A stretch of 39,834 nucleotides of DNA, from assembly GCA_014378195.1 (NCBI GenBank), contig JACMOC010000064.1:1-39834 (forward strand). The letters run 5' to 3'. The position numbers and the translations under genes are program-made. Within the stretch, counting starts at the first letter, position 1. Each line of letters starts with the position of its first letter. This DNA comes from Oligoflexus sp. (GTDB lineage Bacteria; Bdellovibrionota_B; Oligoflexia; Oligoflexales; Oligoflexaceae). The notes under the pieces were generated by a model. The model was not told the DNA's origin, searched no databases, and saw nothing but the letters and a program-made list of their open reading frames with translations. Of the stretch, positions 32,604-39,834 are shown in pieces.

Positions 32604-32637
32604 GCCCTTCGATCGCTGATCGAGGGGCTTTTTGTTT
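32604..32637 (+). terminator. Terminator of tRNA-Leu
   Basis: GCCCTTCGATC and GATCGAGGGGC pair around a GCT loop (one G-U), followed by TTTTTGTTTT, 10 bases after the CCA. Confidence 0.92.
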
Positions 32638-32709
32638 TCTGAATTTTTAAGACGGACGAATAAGAGCAGGCGGATTATATCGCTCTAAACCATTTCCCGT
32701 TTTTTTTCG

Positions 32710-33178
32710 GTTCTCTTGCATTTACCACTGATTCAGGCACTGTCAAAGGCAAAAGAGCTTGGACTTACCATGACTCCGAATGTCTTGGTCGACAGCGCGA
32801 CAGAACATATAAACACGCATGTCGATTCTCTTAGGCTCTGAGCATGACATCACCAGTACCATTGCCCAGATTGATATCGAATTCTCAAATTCTATGATAG
32901 AGATGCTTTTTCATCGAATGAAGCATCGATATCTTTTTACGATTCCCCTCACAAATTTTGACGCTTTAAAAAACCCTGTCGATTTCTTTTTTACCGAAAC
33001 AAATGAAAAGATTCCTCATGCTGCCCTAAAGCGAGCAACCCCGCTTGAGATGATCCGGGGACAATGGACTGAGTGTCAGCTCCTAGAGCTAAAAGAGCAA
33101 ATAAAACTATGTTTAAAGGATAGGGTTATGACCAATAAATCCTTGAGATGCAGCCCATGCCTAGCAAAGAGTAGATAG
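32710..33178 (+). pseudogene. Remnant of an rve/DDE integrase-core transposase
   Basis: Only the C-terminal part of the catalytic domain remains, in two frames. First frame (32710-32841): LIQALSKAKELGLTMTPNVL then VDSATEHINTHVDSL, holding the second catalytic Asp region ('VDSG.EN.N..VD'). Second frame (from about 32830 to 33178): STIAQIDIEFSNSMIEMLFH then RMKHRYLFTIPLTNFDALKN, holding the catalytic Glu in NSMIE, and the closing NEKIPHAALKRATPLEM. A frameshift near 32825-32845 separates them and the 5' half is missing. It is an IS3- or plasmid-type integrase-core element long since inactivated. It sits 115 bases after tRNA-Leu. Confidence 0.75.
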
Positions 33179-33269
33179 AGTTCTGATTATTAACTTTTCC
33201 AATTCCGAAAAACGATTCGTAGCCGACGAAAATTCGTCCTTTGAAAGGCAAAAAATCCTAGCACAACGC

Positions 33270-33624
33270 AGGGCAACGGGTTTGATTAACTCCTTTAATT
33301 ATCTGCATTCTGCCGAACTTGAGGAGCACGGCAAACCCCATCCTGCCGCGTACCTTTCGCACCGCAAAGCTCCTAAATCTTGCGCCTCTGAATCTACTGG
33401 TATTTGAAGATTCGGTGATTGGTGCGATAGCGGGCAAGGCGGCCCGTATGAAAGTGGTCGCTGTACCGGAGAGCCGCAACTGGAATAGCAGTAGGTTTGA
33501 TTTTTGTGACCTAAAGGTAACTTCGTTAGCTGATTTTGATCTGGAGTATTTTTTATCTTACAGAACTCATACTATTGATTTGCTCAAATCGTTGACAGAA
33601 CCGAAAAAAATGGGGAATGATTAG
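33270..33624 (+). pseudogene. Remnant of a HAD-family sugar-phosphate phosphatase
   Basis: Two frames together spell the end of a HAD phosphatase (HxpB or beta-phosphoglucomutase-like). The first reads LINSFNYLHSAELEEHGKPH and PAAYLS up to about 33360, including the motif III Lys-Pro (GKPHP). The second, from about 33358, reads TAKLLNLAPLNLLVFEDSVI and GAIAGKAARMKVVAVPE, including the motif IV 'FEDS..G..A...AGM'. The nucleophile Asp motif and cap domain upstream are lost or scrambled. A frameshift near 33355 joins them. No ribosome-binding site. Together with the transposase remnant this marks a decayed insertion after tRNA-Leu. Confidence 0.72.
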
Positions 33625-33680
33625 AGCAGTAGGAACCGCGTGCTTTCGTTCGTTCGCCTTAAAAATTCAGAGAACAAAGT

Positions 33681-33707
33681 GCCTTTTGAACCAAAAGTTC
33701 GAAGGGC
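33681..33707. terminator. Hairpin after the metzincin gene
   Basis: GCCTTTTGAAC and GTTCGAAGGGC form an 11-bp stem with two G-U pairs around a 5-base loop, 19 bases after the minus-strand stop at 33726. The T tract on the minus side is weak (ACTTTGTTC). Confidence 0.4.
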
Positions 33708-33725
33708 TTTCAAGAACGGGTGCAA

Positions 33726-34976
33726 TTATTTGCTCGATCTCTTTTTATTGGTGCCCATAGCGTCGACCGAATCTACGTGCCAGACGAATGTGCCATCTTT
33801 AATGTAATCGTTGTTCTTCTCGCCTGAACACATAATGTAGCCTTGGAGTGGGTCGCAGTGGGGTGCTCCATAGTTGTGACCAGCCTCGTGAATCATCACC
33901 ATCTGAGTGCGGCCTATCGAAGGATCACCGTCGAAGACGCCGGCAACGGCCGTGCTTCCGCATAACCAAGCGAGGCCACCAAATCCACTGGAAATGAGGG
34001 TCAGGTTCATGTCGAAACCATGGTTGTCTTTATCGGCGCGTTCATCGCAGGTGGAATGCCAGTTGTCCTTAAGACCAAGCAGCCTTTTACCTTCGGACTG
34101 CGCCTGACTAAGGATGTCAGCGCCGTCGGCCGTGCTCACGTTAACGCCTTGAAAATCTTTGAACATCGTTTTGATGCCGAGCATATCGTCGAAACCGGAA
34201 TAAACATCAAAGAGCAGTTGATCGTTACTCGTCCCTTTGTAAACGGCCGTTCGGCGATTGAATCCGGTATCGAGCCAGCTCGCGAGGCCTTGCGTATATC
34301 CGACTTTATCGAGGTATGACTGCTGCCAAAGGACAGCTGTGAAAACCACGTTGTTATTGGTGATCGAAAAGTCCTTGCCCGCGGCGTTGGTGATCGTCTT
34401 TTTTGCGGTTGAGGGTTGCTCGATATCGAAGGAAAGAGTGTAGGCGCCACTTCCCATCGCGTATTCTTTTTTGGTGGTGTCGTCGTGAAGATAGGGTCCG
34501 AAAGCGAGGGTGATAGATTTGGATTCCATAGCTGCAAGTGTCACCGTGAGGGTACCGAGGTTCACGTTCGTGAAATCCGAAAATCTCTTGCTCGTCAGAT
34601 TAGAACTGAGGTTGAACGTTCCAGCTTTTTTGCCCGCGTTTTGCAACGTGACTATGAGTTTAGCTGCTTCACCTTTGGCCGGTGTGTTGCCGGCCGCGTT
34701 GACGACTTTAGCGCTTGTGACGACCGGAGTGAAAACATCCGCTACAACGCTAGTTGCAGGCATCGAAGCCGGGGTAGGCGCGCTTGCCGGAGCGGGTGAA
34801 CTCGGTGCCGGTGATGAAGGTGTGCCGTCGACATTGCCCGAATTCTGATCGCTAGGAAACTGGACTGGTGGATATTGAAAGTCGGGCCGGGCTGGGGGCT
34901 TTACGCAACCCACTAAAATCCCTATAGATAAAGAAATCGTCAACTTCACACAATACCTCAGCATTTGTTGATTCAT
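33726..34976 (-). CDS. Metzincin-type zinc metalloprotease lipoprotein with CARDB-like domain
   Basis: Predicted lipoprotein of 416 residues. The signal peptide ends LSIGILVGC (Cys24), followed by a Pro/Ser/Ala-rich linker (25-70). Residues about 75-195 look like a CARDB-type Ig-like domain (KLIVTLQNAGKKAGTFNLSS). The catalytic part ends with HEAGHNYGAPH (363-373), the full HExxHxxGxxH zinc motif of metzincins, then YIMCSG with the Met-turn. The order and the GFGGLAWLCG segment before it resemble reprolysin/ADAM-type (M12B) proteases, which is unusual in bacteria. ATG 34976 is used; TTG 34985 and ATG 34964 are in frame and none has a strong ribosome-binding site. Likely acts on external protein; target unknown. 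Confidence 0.8.
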   Translation of the reverse strand: MNQQMLRYCVKLTISLSIGILVGCVKPPARPDFQYPPVQFPSDQNSGNVDGTPSSPAPSSPAPASAPTPASMPATSVVADVFTPVVTSAKVVNAAGNTPAKGEAAKLIVTLQNAGKKAGTFNLSSNLTSKRFSDFTNVNLGTLTVTLAAMESKSITLAFGPYLHDDTTKKEYAMGSGAYTLSFDIEQPSTAKKTITNAAGKDFSITNNNVVFTAVLWQQSYLDKVGYTQGLASWLDTGFNRRTAVYKGTSNDQLLFDVYSGFDDMLGIKTMFKDFQGVNVSTADGADILSQAQSEGKRLLGLKDNWHSTCDERADKDNHGFDMNLTLISSGFGGLAWLCGSTAVAGVFDGDPSIGRTQMVMIHEAGHNYGAPHCDPLQGYIMCSGEKNNDYIKDGTFVWHVDSVDAMGTNKKRSSK

Positions 34977-35084
34977 TATCGGCAATCGGTGAAAAAGCTT
35001 AAGTGAATTAGATGTATCCGGATTTAGATATAGCGAAAGTTGGTAAGCGCTCTGGGATCCGCCTCGAAAGAAGCTTGACTCGAG

Positions 35085-36617
35085 TTATTGGCCAGCTTTC
35101 GCGAAGTTCCCTGGCAATAACTTTTCGCAGTCTTCCAGCGTCTCAGCTTTGGGTATCTCGGTGAAGATGTGCTTGAGATAGTCGTAGGGATTGATGTCAT
35201 TTTCCCTAGCAGTAATGACAAGACTGAAAAGATTGGCACTAGCTTCTGCACCACGTGCCGTGTCGCTGAAGAGCCAGTTCTTCCGCCCGATTGCAAAAGA
35301 TCGAATCACATTCTCAACGACGTTGGTATCGGGTCCGACAATAGGATCGTCTAGGAAATAGCAAAGCTTCGGCCATTGACCCACAAAGTACTGCAGTGCC
35401 TTGCCTATCATTGATTTCGGAAGTGTCGTCTCCTTTAATCCATCAGCCCATGTTTTCATTGCGAGGACAATTGGTTTCGTCTTTGCTTGCCGAATCCGGA
35501 GAACTTCCTCCGACGAACATTCCTTTATTTCAGACTCAATGCGGTAAATGTCTCTAATATAGTTAAGCGCAATATTCGCGAGCTGAGCTTTTTCAGATTT
35601 CGAACTTATTTTTGTTACGTCATGAAATTTGCGACGAACGTGCACCCAGTCACCGACTAGGGTTATACCATCGATTTTGTCGAGCGCAGAATATCCCTCG
35701 TAACCATCAGTTTGAACGTATTCCTGATAGCCCTCGAATAGTTTTAGTGCGACCGACCCTTGCCGGGTCGGATCATAGTTGTAGAGGACAATTCTGTCTC
35801 CGATTCCTCCCCACTTCGCCTGCACCCACATATAATTCTTCGAGGTCGGCTTTTTTCCAGTCCCTTTATGCACTTCAACAGGAGTCTCATCACAATAGAC
35901 AAGCGGTCCTTCCAGTATTTTGTCTCGCATCAGATTAATAAGAGGCGTGACAAGATCTCCGCAGCGAATCATCCATGATGCGAGAGTAGTCCTTGGTAAA
36001 TCACAGCCAATTCTCTGTAAGATTTCTTCTTGTCTATAGAGAGGACTATGATCTGCATATTTCGCGGTTGCTATGTACGCAAGAAAGCCAGCTGAGGCAT
36101 TACCCTTGGGTATAGCTTGAGGTTCTGGTGGTGCGATATGAAATTTACAGTCATCGAAACCACACGAGCAGGCATATTTAGGGCGAATGGTTCGAATGAC
36201 CTGTATCACCGCCGGCACGATATCGAGCTTCTCTGAAACCTCTTCGCCTACGCGGCGAAAGGCAGTTCCAAGATGAGGGCAAAACTTTTTATCTTCGGGA
36301 AGATCGATGATTTTTTCGATGCGCTTGAGGATATCTGGTAGCGGTTTCCGTATTAGCCGTTTTCTGTTACGAGAGCCTTCAGTTTCTTATCCGCTGACTT
36401 CGAACTCGACTTCCTCGGCTGTCTCAGTAGCATCCCGTTCAGCTTCATTAAATAACTCTCGCTGACCAGGATGCATGGATTCCGACTTAGGCGAATACTT
36501 AGTAGCCTTAAAAAATGCAACCTGCTGCTCGAGATATAAAATCTCGCGATCCTTCGCTATGACCACCATCTTCAGGTCATTGATCTCTCTTGCAAGTTGT
36601 TCAATCGTTTTCGTCAT
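35085..36617 (-). pseudogene. IS66 transposase (TnpC) with one in-frame stop
   Basis: From ATG 36617 (MTKTIEQLAREINDL) the frame runs to TAA at 36389-36387 and then stays open in the same frame to 35085, about 510 residues in all. The N-terminal helix (LEQQVAFFKATKYSPKSES) is the IS66 leucine-zipper region. After the stop come RKPLPDILKRIEKIIDLPED, then a zinc-finger part with one Cys lost (CPHLG for CPHCG). The DDE residues are present: YCDETPVEVH, QTDGYEGY and VVENVIRSFAIGRKNWLF. The last block, DYLKHIFTEIPKAETLEDCE, is the family's C-terminus. A single base change would restore the frame, so this is either a young pseudogene or a readthrough case. Confidence 0.88.
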
Positions 36618-36654
36618 GAAAAAATTGATACACCGGCAAGGCCAAGAGGTCTTC

Positions 36655-36686
36655 AAGAAAATGCATGAAAGCTCAATTTTTCATGC
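36655..36686 (-). terminator. Possible terminator after the beta-propeller lipoprotein gene
   Basis: GCATGAAA and TTTCATGC form a perfect 8-bp stem; on the minus strand it is followed by ATTTTCTTG. It lies 88 bases past the gene's stop and inside the tentative IS66 boundary, so the insertion may have separated it from its gene or brought it along. Confidence 0.35.
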
Positions 36687-36773
36687 GGTTTTACCTTTTC
36701 AAGGTCTAATCCCGCGAGTAGCAAGTCCAATTGTTCGTAGCTTACTGCCTGTATGGTCGGGACGAATTAAGAC

Positions 36774-39215
36774 TTATTTCTGCAGCTCGTAATGACCGTC
36801 AGACTGTTTCGTCCAGACTATTGAGCCTGCAATCTCTGAGTTTTTCAAAACATAAGTTCTGATCGAAATAGGTCCGGAGGCGTAGGCGAGGGAGACCTTT
36901 GTGGTGTCGCCCGACCGCGTTGTTTTTAGATTTTTATAGGCCGCATCGATCGGCAAGCGCGTTGCTTCGTCCACAATAACGAGAGACACCAGTTCGTTGT
37001 TGGAGGCTTCGATTGTCGCCGTAAGAGTCGAATAGACCAGCCATGTTTTGCTGGCTGCGAAGGTCAGACTGGAATCGGCGACATCGGTCACCAAAGGCGA
37101 AGCTTTGAGCTCGGCTGCACCAGCGAGGGTTAATATGCCTTTTTTGGGGCTGCAAAATCCCAGATTTTTCAAGAAATAACCATAAGTCGGTATATCTTTG
37201 CAGACCGTGCTCGCGAGAGCCCCGACCACACCCGAATCACCATCCCAAGACAGAAGGCTCAGACGAAAGAATGAAAAAGGGATGGTCAGGTTCGTAGCAT
37301 TCGCTGTGAATCCGCTGCGGCTACTCATGAACAAACTTTGCTGGCTTTCGTCCCAGGTCAGGGGAAAGGGGGCTTTCGAAGCGGGATCAACGGCCACTGA
37401 GCCATCGGCCTGTTCGAGAGCCGGCATGACCCAGGCCGTGCCTTTTCCGCCCTTTACGTCGACCAGACGAATCACATAACTCAAACTATCAAATCCGATT
37501 TGGTTATAGCTTGGCATAATCGTCGGCACAGGAACTGCGAGCCGTCTTAGAATAAAGGCATTGCTTTCAGAGTGCGTGGGCTTAGCTTTCAAACCGAAAT
37601 GCAGATCGCGGGTGAGGGTGCCATTGCCCTTATCACTCTGGTAACCCAGTTCAACGTGAATATTGACCCCGCCTTCTGGCCACAGAGTTTGAGGCGTGAT
37701 GGTGAGAGTCTTCGAATCGCCTGCGATTTTCACATCAACTTTGGTTTCGGGGACGGTCGAGACGGTAAGTTTGGTTTCGTCGAAGGCGGCTTTATAGGGA
37801 TGACCTTCACTGCTTCCGCTGATCGCGAGTGAAAGTGTTTGAGTTGCGATCAGATCGGTTGGAGCCTCACTGCGCACACTTCCAAAAGGCGAAACGAAAC
37901 CAAGGACCACACCTTCACGGGCTGCGTTAGGTGCTGTCGAACATCGTTCGTCGGCTTGACCGTCGGGGCGAAGACAGTAGTCGTAAGGCACAGACCAAAC
38001 CTGACCATTTTCGCTGCCTAGAATCACCGAAGTGAGGGTGAGGGCAGGAGATGCATTGAGGTCGTTCCTATCTTCATCGATCAATTGCATGCGGAAACGC
38101 AGGGTGCCGTCACCATTCAAAACATAAAGCGCGCCGTCACCCGATCCAAAGTAGATGTGACCTTCGGCGTCGATCGCCGGCGATGAACGAATAGGTTCTC
38201 CTTCGGTGGCAAAACTCCATTTCAGCGCCCCTGTCTTGCCATCAAGGCCATAGACGTTCCCATCGGTAGATGGTTGAATGATAGTACCGTCGGCAGATTC
38301 GGATGGACTTGCATAAAGGTGACCCTGCGAACTGAAGGTCCAGGCGATTTTCCCATCTAGTTTATTGTAAGCTCTGAGCTTGCCGTCAAAGGCACCGACG
38401 ACGATCAGACCTTCGCGGCTAAAAAGTGGGCTAGCCGCAACCGACGCCTGAACCGACTGGCGCCAACGCAGTTTCCCGCTCGCGGTGAGAGAAAAAATAT
38501 TTTTGTAGAATGGTTGGAGAAGCGCCAAGGGCGCGATGTAGTTGCTGCCGAAATAAAGATCGCCCGTTTTGGGATCGACAGCGGGTGATGACCACGACTG
38601 ATCGTTAAGAGGGAATTTCCAGTTCTGCGCGCCCGTTTCAGGATTGATCGCATAGAGGCTGAAGTTGTCGTTTGGCGCGTAGAGAGTTCCGTCGTTACCG
38701 ATTGCAACGTTGCCTTCGAACCAATTGATGAGGCCTCCTGTCTTAGCAGGCGCTTCGGCTGCGAAAGTCCAGCAGTCCGCTCCGCTCACGGCATCGACGC
38801 ATCGGAGAAAGCCGTCGCCCGATCCAAAATAAAGATGGCCGTCTTTGGACGCGAGGCCGGAGGAGTCGATGATTTCGCCGGTCGGTTTGTTCCACAGGAG
38901 TTTTCCCTCATCGGACAAAGCGTAAAAATTACGATCGGCAGAACCGACATATATGATGTCGTTAGGACCCACGATGGGTGAACTGAAAATGCCTTTGCCG
39001 GTTTGAAAGGACCAGACCTTCGCGTTCGAGACTTTCGGCTGGGCCGAACTACGTCCAGTCTGCTGCATATTGCCTCGGAACTTCGGCCAAGTGCTCGGAA
39101 AGAGCGGGCCTTGATCAAAGGCGCTGCCATTCTCCTTCATAGTGGAGGGCTCGCTGTTGGTGACGTTGCAAGACGCAATCGAAATCATGATAGCAGCAAA
39201 GTAAAATAGTCTCAC
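36774..39215 (-). CDS. PQQ-type beta-propeller lipoprotein
   Basis: Large lipoprotein of 813 residues. The GTG at 39215 is chosen: GAGGA lies 8 bases upstream and the signal peptide (VRLFYFAAIMISIASC, lipidated at Cys16) begins there. Residues about 35-420 contain seven or so repeats of the PQQ/BamB blade motif, such as DIIYVGSADRNFYALS, GHLYFGSGDGFLRCVD, GTLYAPNDNFSLYAIN and GHIYFGSGDGALYVLN. This part should form a beta-propeller. Residues about 440-813 are all-beta with no domain I recognise. No PQQ-dehydrogenase catalytic motif was seen, so a scaffold or binding role is more likely than an enzyme. The C-terminal part reads as intact. Confidence 0.82.
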   Translation of the reverse strand: MRLFYFAAIMISIASCNVTNSEPSTMKENGSAFDQGPLFPSTWPKFRGNMQQTGRSSAQPKVSNAKVWSFQTGKGIFSSPIVGPNDIIYVGSADRNFYALSDEGKLLWNKPTGEIIDSSGLASKDGHLYFGSGDGFLRCVDAVSGADCWTFAAEAPAKTGGLINWFEGNVAIGNDGTLYAPNDNFSLYAINPETGAQNWKFPLNDQSWSSPAVDPKTGDLYFGSNYIAPLALLQPFYKNIFSLTASGKLRWRQSVQASVAASPLFSREGLIVVGAFDGKLRAYNKLDGKIAWTFSSQGHLYASPSESADGTIIQPSTDGNVYGLDGKTGALKWSFATEGEPIRSSPAIDAEGHIYFGSGDGALYVLNGDGTLRFRMQLIDEDRNDLNASPALTLTSVILGSENGQVWSVPYDYCLRPDGQADERCSTAPNAAREGVVLGFVSPFGSVRSEAPTDLIATQTLSLAISGSSEGHPYKAAFDETKLTVSTVPETKVDVKIAGDSKTLTITPQTLWPEGGVNIHVELGYQSDKGNGTLTRDLHFGLKAKPTHSESNAFILRRLAVPVPTIMPSYNQIGFDSLSYVIRLVDVKGGKGTAWVMPALEQADGSVAVDPASKAPFPLTWDESQQSLFMSSRSGFTANATNLTIPFSFFRLSLLSWDGDSGVVGALASTVCKDIPTYGYFLKNLGFCSPKKGILTLAGAAELKASPLVTDVADSSLTFAASKTWLVYSTLTATIEASNNELVSLVIVDEATRLPIDAAYKNLKTTRSGDTTKVSLAYASGPISIRTYVLKNSEIAGSIVWTKQSDGHYELQK

Positions 39216-39420
39216 GATGAAAATCCTCGGATAAAAGCTCTGCGGAGGGATGCCAAAAGTGTTTAGCAAGCAGTCAGTTTATATACCAGCACTTTCTTCA
39301 GGGCACTATGCTAACCCGCTAATAAAAAATCGAATAGCCAATTTTTTCGGATGGTTACCTCCCCAAAACTCCGCTATTGATTTAACATGCGCTCCCTCAC
39401 AATCCGTGATGGAGCACAGA
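39216..39420. other. Intergenic region upstream of the beta-propeller gene
   Basis: Holds the 5' region of the beta-propeller lipoprotein gene (minus strand). No gene, clear promoter or terminator was seen in it. Confidence 0.4.
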
Positions 39421-39576
39421 CTAAACTACGGAGTTGCCATGAAATTGCTTTTCCGCTAGCCCAGCAAGATTGGTTGAATCTACGACGCCCGAAACGTTAG
39501 CACTCGAAGTAGAGCCCGTGATGATTGTGGGATACGATGCCGTTCCGATCAGTCCGCCCAGTTGATTACTGTCGAT
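39421..39576 (-). pseudogene. Remnant of a GLUG-type repeat protein cut by an IS6-family element
   Basis: The minus-strand frame reads SNQLGGLIGTASYPTIITG then STSSANVSGVVDSTNLAGL and stops at 39421. LGGLIG and the Gly/Ser/Thr pattern recall GLUG repeats of large adhesin-like proteins. The frame enters the putative IS end at 39577, so the rest of the gene would lie beyond it or be lost. Confidence 0.35.
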
Positions 39577-39600
39577 GGATCTGTTGCGGCTGCAAACTGA
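39577..39600 (-). repeat. Putative terminal inverted repeat of the IS6-family element
   Basis: GGATCTGTTGCGGCTGCAAA resembles the GGxxCTGTTGCAAA ends of IS6-family elements. It lies 31 bases beyond the transposase stop, where such an end is expected. The partner end is outside the window. Confidence 0.4.
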
Positions 39601-39630
39601 GAAGGAGAAAATGCTAGGACTCAATAGAAA

Positions 39631-39834
39631 TCATGCCGCTAGAAAATAGAAGATTTCGGCCGAGGTGTTGCCCTTAGCTTTCACTTGCCGTTTTCTAATT
39701 ATTCTCATCGTCTCAAAGCCACTGATTGTGGTTTTTGCTGTTCGAAATGTCTTCAGCCCCAACGTGTGCTCTGCACAGCTGTTTGATGGGCCTATGGTCT
39801 TGCTCAATGATGTTATTTAAATATTTATTTTTAC
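39631..39834 (-). pseudogene. IS6-family transposase remnant, runs off the window
   Basis: Two minus-strand frames give the C-terminus of an IS6/IS26-like DDE transposase. From the window edge, KNKYLNNIIEQDHRPIKQL holds the catalytic Glu (NNIIEQDHR). After a frameshift near 39770-39780, TLGLKTFRTAKTTISGFETM then RIIRKRQVKAKGNTSAEIFY closes the protein at 39631. The rest lies beyond base 39834. The frameshift indicates an inactive copy. Confidence 0.75.

Larger units (their letters stand above)
35043..36745 (-). mobile_element. IS66-family element, single-gene type, tentative ends
   Basis: The region holds one IS66 transposase gene and no tnpA or tnpB. GTAAGC at 35043-35048 and GCTTAC at 36740-36745 are in the place and orientation of IS66 end repeats (which begin GTAAG), but only the first 6 bases match and no 8-bp target duplication was found. 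Single-gene members of the ISBst12 type are known in this family. The ends may have drifted or lie elsewhere. Confidence 0.5.

Noticed and set aside
1..39834. CRISPR array or Cas genes
   Set aside because: No regularly spaced direct repeats and no Cas motifs; the only tandem repeat is the coding one at 14.4-14.9 kb.

Overview
The window comes from a Gram-negative bacterium. It encodes a LamB-type sugar porin, an LpxL-type lipid A acyltransferase, small outer-membrane beta-barrels and several lipoproteins. Intermediate GC content, frequent TTG/GTG starts, many small exported proteins of no known family, a TIGR02147-like regulator and a HemJ gene would suit an Oligoflexia/Bdellovibrionota-type genome. 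That placement is an inference; no 16S or other marker is present. Most of the window is ordinary chromosome; the last 7 kb is accessory.

Layout. 1-5.1 kb: maltoporin-like porin (5' end outside the window), htpG with a small upstream gene, and a CorA transporter. 5.1-8.3 kb: PilZ and Hpt signalling proteins, short-chain prenyl synthase (ispA), lipid A acyltransferase. 8.4-15.4 kb: uvrA, amidohydrolase, EF-hand lipoprotein, NAD(P)-binding epimerase-like protein, and a PA14 lipoprotein with a long NPDGT-type repeat. 15.4-20 kb: sigma-54 activator, two small hypotheticals, a beta-barrel protein and a glycosyltransferase. 20-24.5 kb: glyQS-type glycyl-tRNA synthetase with small hypotheticals and an HTH regulator next to a small exported protein. 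24.5-28.3 kb: leucyl aminopeptidase, then an operon of a DnaC-like AAA+ ATPase, a probable catalytically dead paralogue of it, and hemJ. 28.3-32.3 kb: a frameshifted small exported protein, hpf, a degenerate REC-GGDEF protein, a beta-barrel protein and an HD-GYP protein. 32.5-39.8 kb: tRNA-Leu(UAA) followed by decayed mobile DNA (transposase and HAD-phosphatase remnants), a metzincin-type lipoprotein, an IS66 transposase gene with one in-frame stop, a large PQQ-type beta-propeller lipoprotein, and an IS6-family remnant that seems to cut a GLUG-type repeat protein.

The points most worth a second look are: the ATPase/pseudo-ATPase pair at 26.1-27.9 kb, which could be an unusual two-subunit helicase loader; a hairpin that covers the htpG ribosome-binding site and could be an RNA thermometer; a small convergent gene readable only by a -1 slip at a T5-TGA site; two inverted repeats that overlap Shine-Dalgarno sites; and four convergent gene pairs whose stop codons touch, overlap or nearly do so. 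All functions are read from sequence motifs by eye; no database search was possible.
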